This document shows, piece after piece, positions 6,032 to 6,116 of a stretch of DNA of 6,116 bases. The first letter of the stretch is position 1. Each line of letters starts with the position of its first letter. The translations under genes and the position numbers were made by a program. The stretch comes from Methylotetracoccus sp. (lineage in GTDB: Bacteria > Pseudomonadota > Gammaproteobacteria > Methylococcales > Methylococcaceae). The DNA lies in contig JALORT010000145.1 in the NCBI GenBank assembly GCA_025458755.1, positions 1-6,116 of the forward strand, in the 5' to 3' direction. Under the pieces are notes generated by a model that saw only the letters and a list, made by a program, of their open reading frames with translations, was not told the DNA's origin and ran no database searches.

Positions 6032-6116
6032 GGGTGGCGGACTCGGATGCCAACGAACTGCCGCCGCAGCGGAATCACGGGTGCCGGGGATGTCGTTTTG
6101 GACCCCTCCCGGAGTT
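6032..6116. promoter_or_regulatory. Upstream region of the Lon-like protease gene (partial)
   Basis: These 85 bases at the right edge should hold the 5' leader and perhaps the promoter of the protease gene. I see no clear -10/-35 pair, heat-shock-type promoter or Shine-Dalgarno. On the plus strand an ATG at 6090 opens nine codons to the edge (MSFWTPPGV); it could be the first codons of a divergent gene but is too short to call. Confidence 0.3.

Noticed and set aside
6090..6116. Possible start of a divergent rightward gene at the right edge
   Set aside because: Only nine codons are visible and there is no properly spaced ribosome-binding site, so it cannot be distinguished from chance.

Overview
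The window looks like part of a GC-rich proteobacterial chromosome, probably gammaproteobacterial. This lineage guess rests on the style of the Lon-like protease, the glycerol kinase and the secreted FN3 protein, and it is low confidence. Hand counts of 60-base rows give about 68-72% GC in the kinase and protease genes and about 45-52% in the secreted-protein gene, so that gene stands out in composition. There are no rRNA or tRNA genes, CRISPR arrays, transposases or long repeats that I can see.

Layout, left to right. Positions 3-167 (+) hold the last 54 codons of a gene entering from the left, which I do not recognise. It is followed after 5 bases by a possible 34-codon membrane peptide ORF (173-277, +). 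Converging on these is a secreted fibronectin type III protein (332-1021, -). About 500 bases without a convincing gene follow (1148-1638); they hold a weak ORF in the same frame as the FN3 gene and separated from it by one stop codon, a G-rich tract, small hairpins and a near-perfect Shine-Dalgarno with no standard start codon after it. Glycerol kinase glpK is at 1639-3171 (-). A 150-base divergent spacer separates it from a 116-residue HNH-type zinc-ribbon protein (3322-3672, +). That gene ends 10 bases from the end of a 782-residue Lon-family AAA+ protease (3683-6031, -), whose start lies 85 bases from the right edge.

Working together: the genes do not form an obvious operon. Glycerol kinase feeds glycerol into central and phospholipid metabolism, the Lon-like protease is a cytoplasmic protein-quality or regulatory protease, the HNH protein is a putative nucleic-acid-binding or cutting protein, and the FN3 protein is exported. 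Three strand switches in about 6 kb and the absence of shared pathways argue for separate transcription units.

No convincing new multi-gene system is visible. The points most worth a second look are the glycerol kinase that lacks both known enterobacterial allosteric sites, the Arg-for-Lys Walker A of the Lon-like protease with an intact Ser-Lys dyad, the HNH protein without the classical Asn, the low-GC secreted FN3 gene with its interrupted upstream frame, and the unexplained 1148-1638 spacer.
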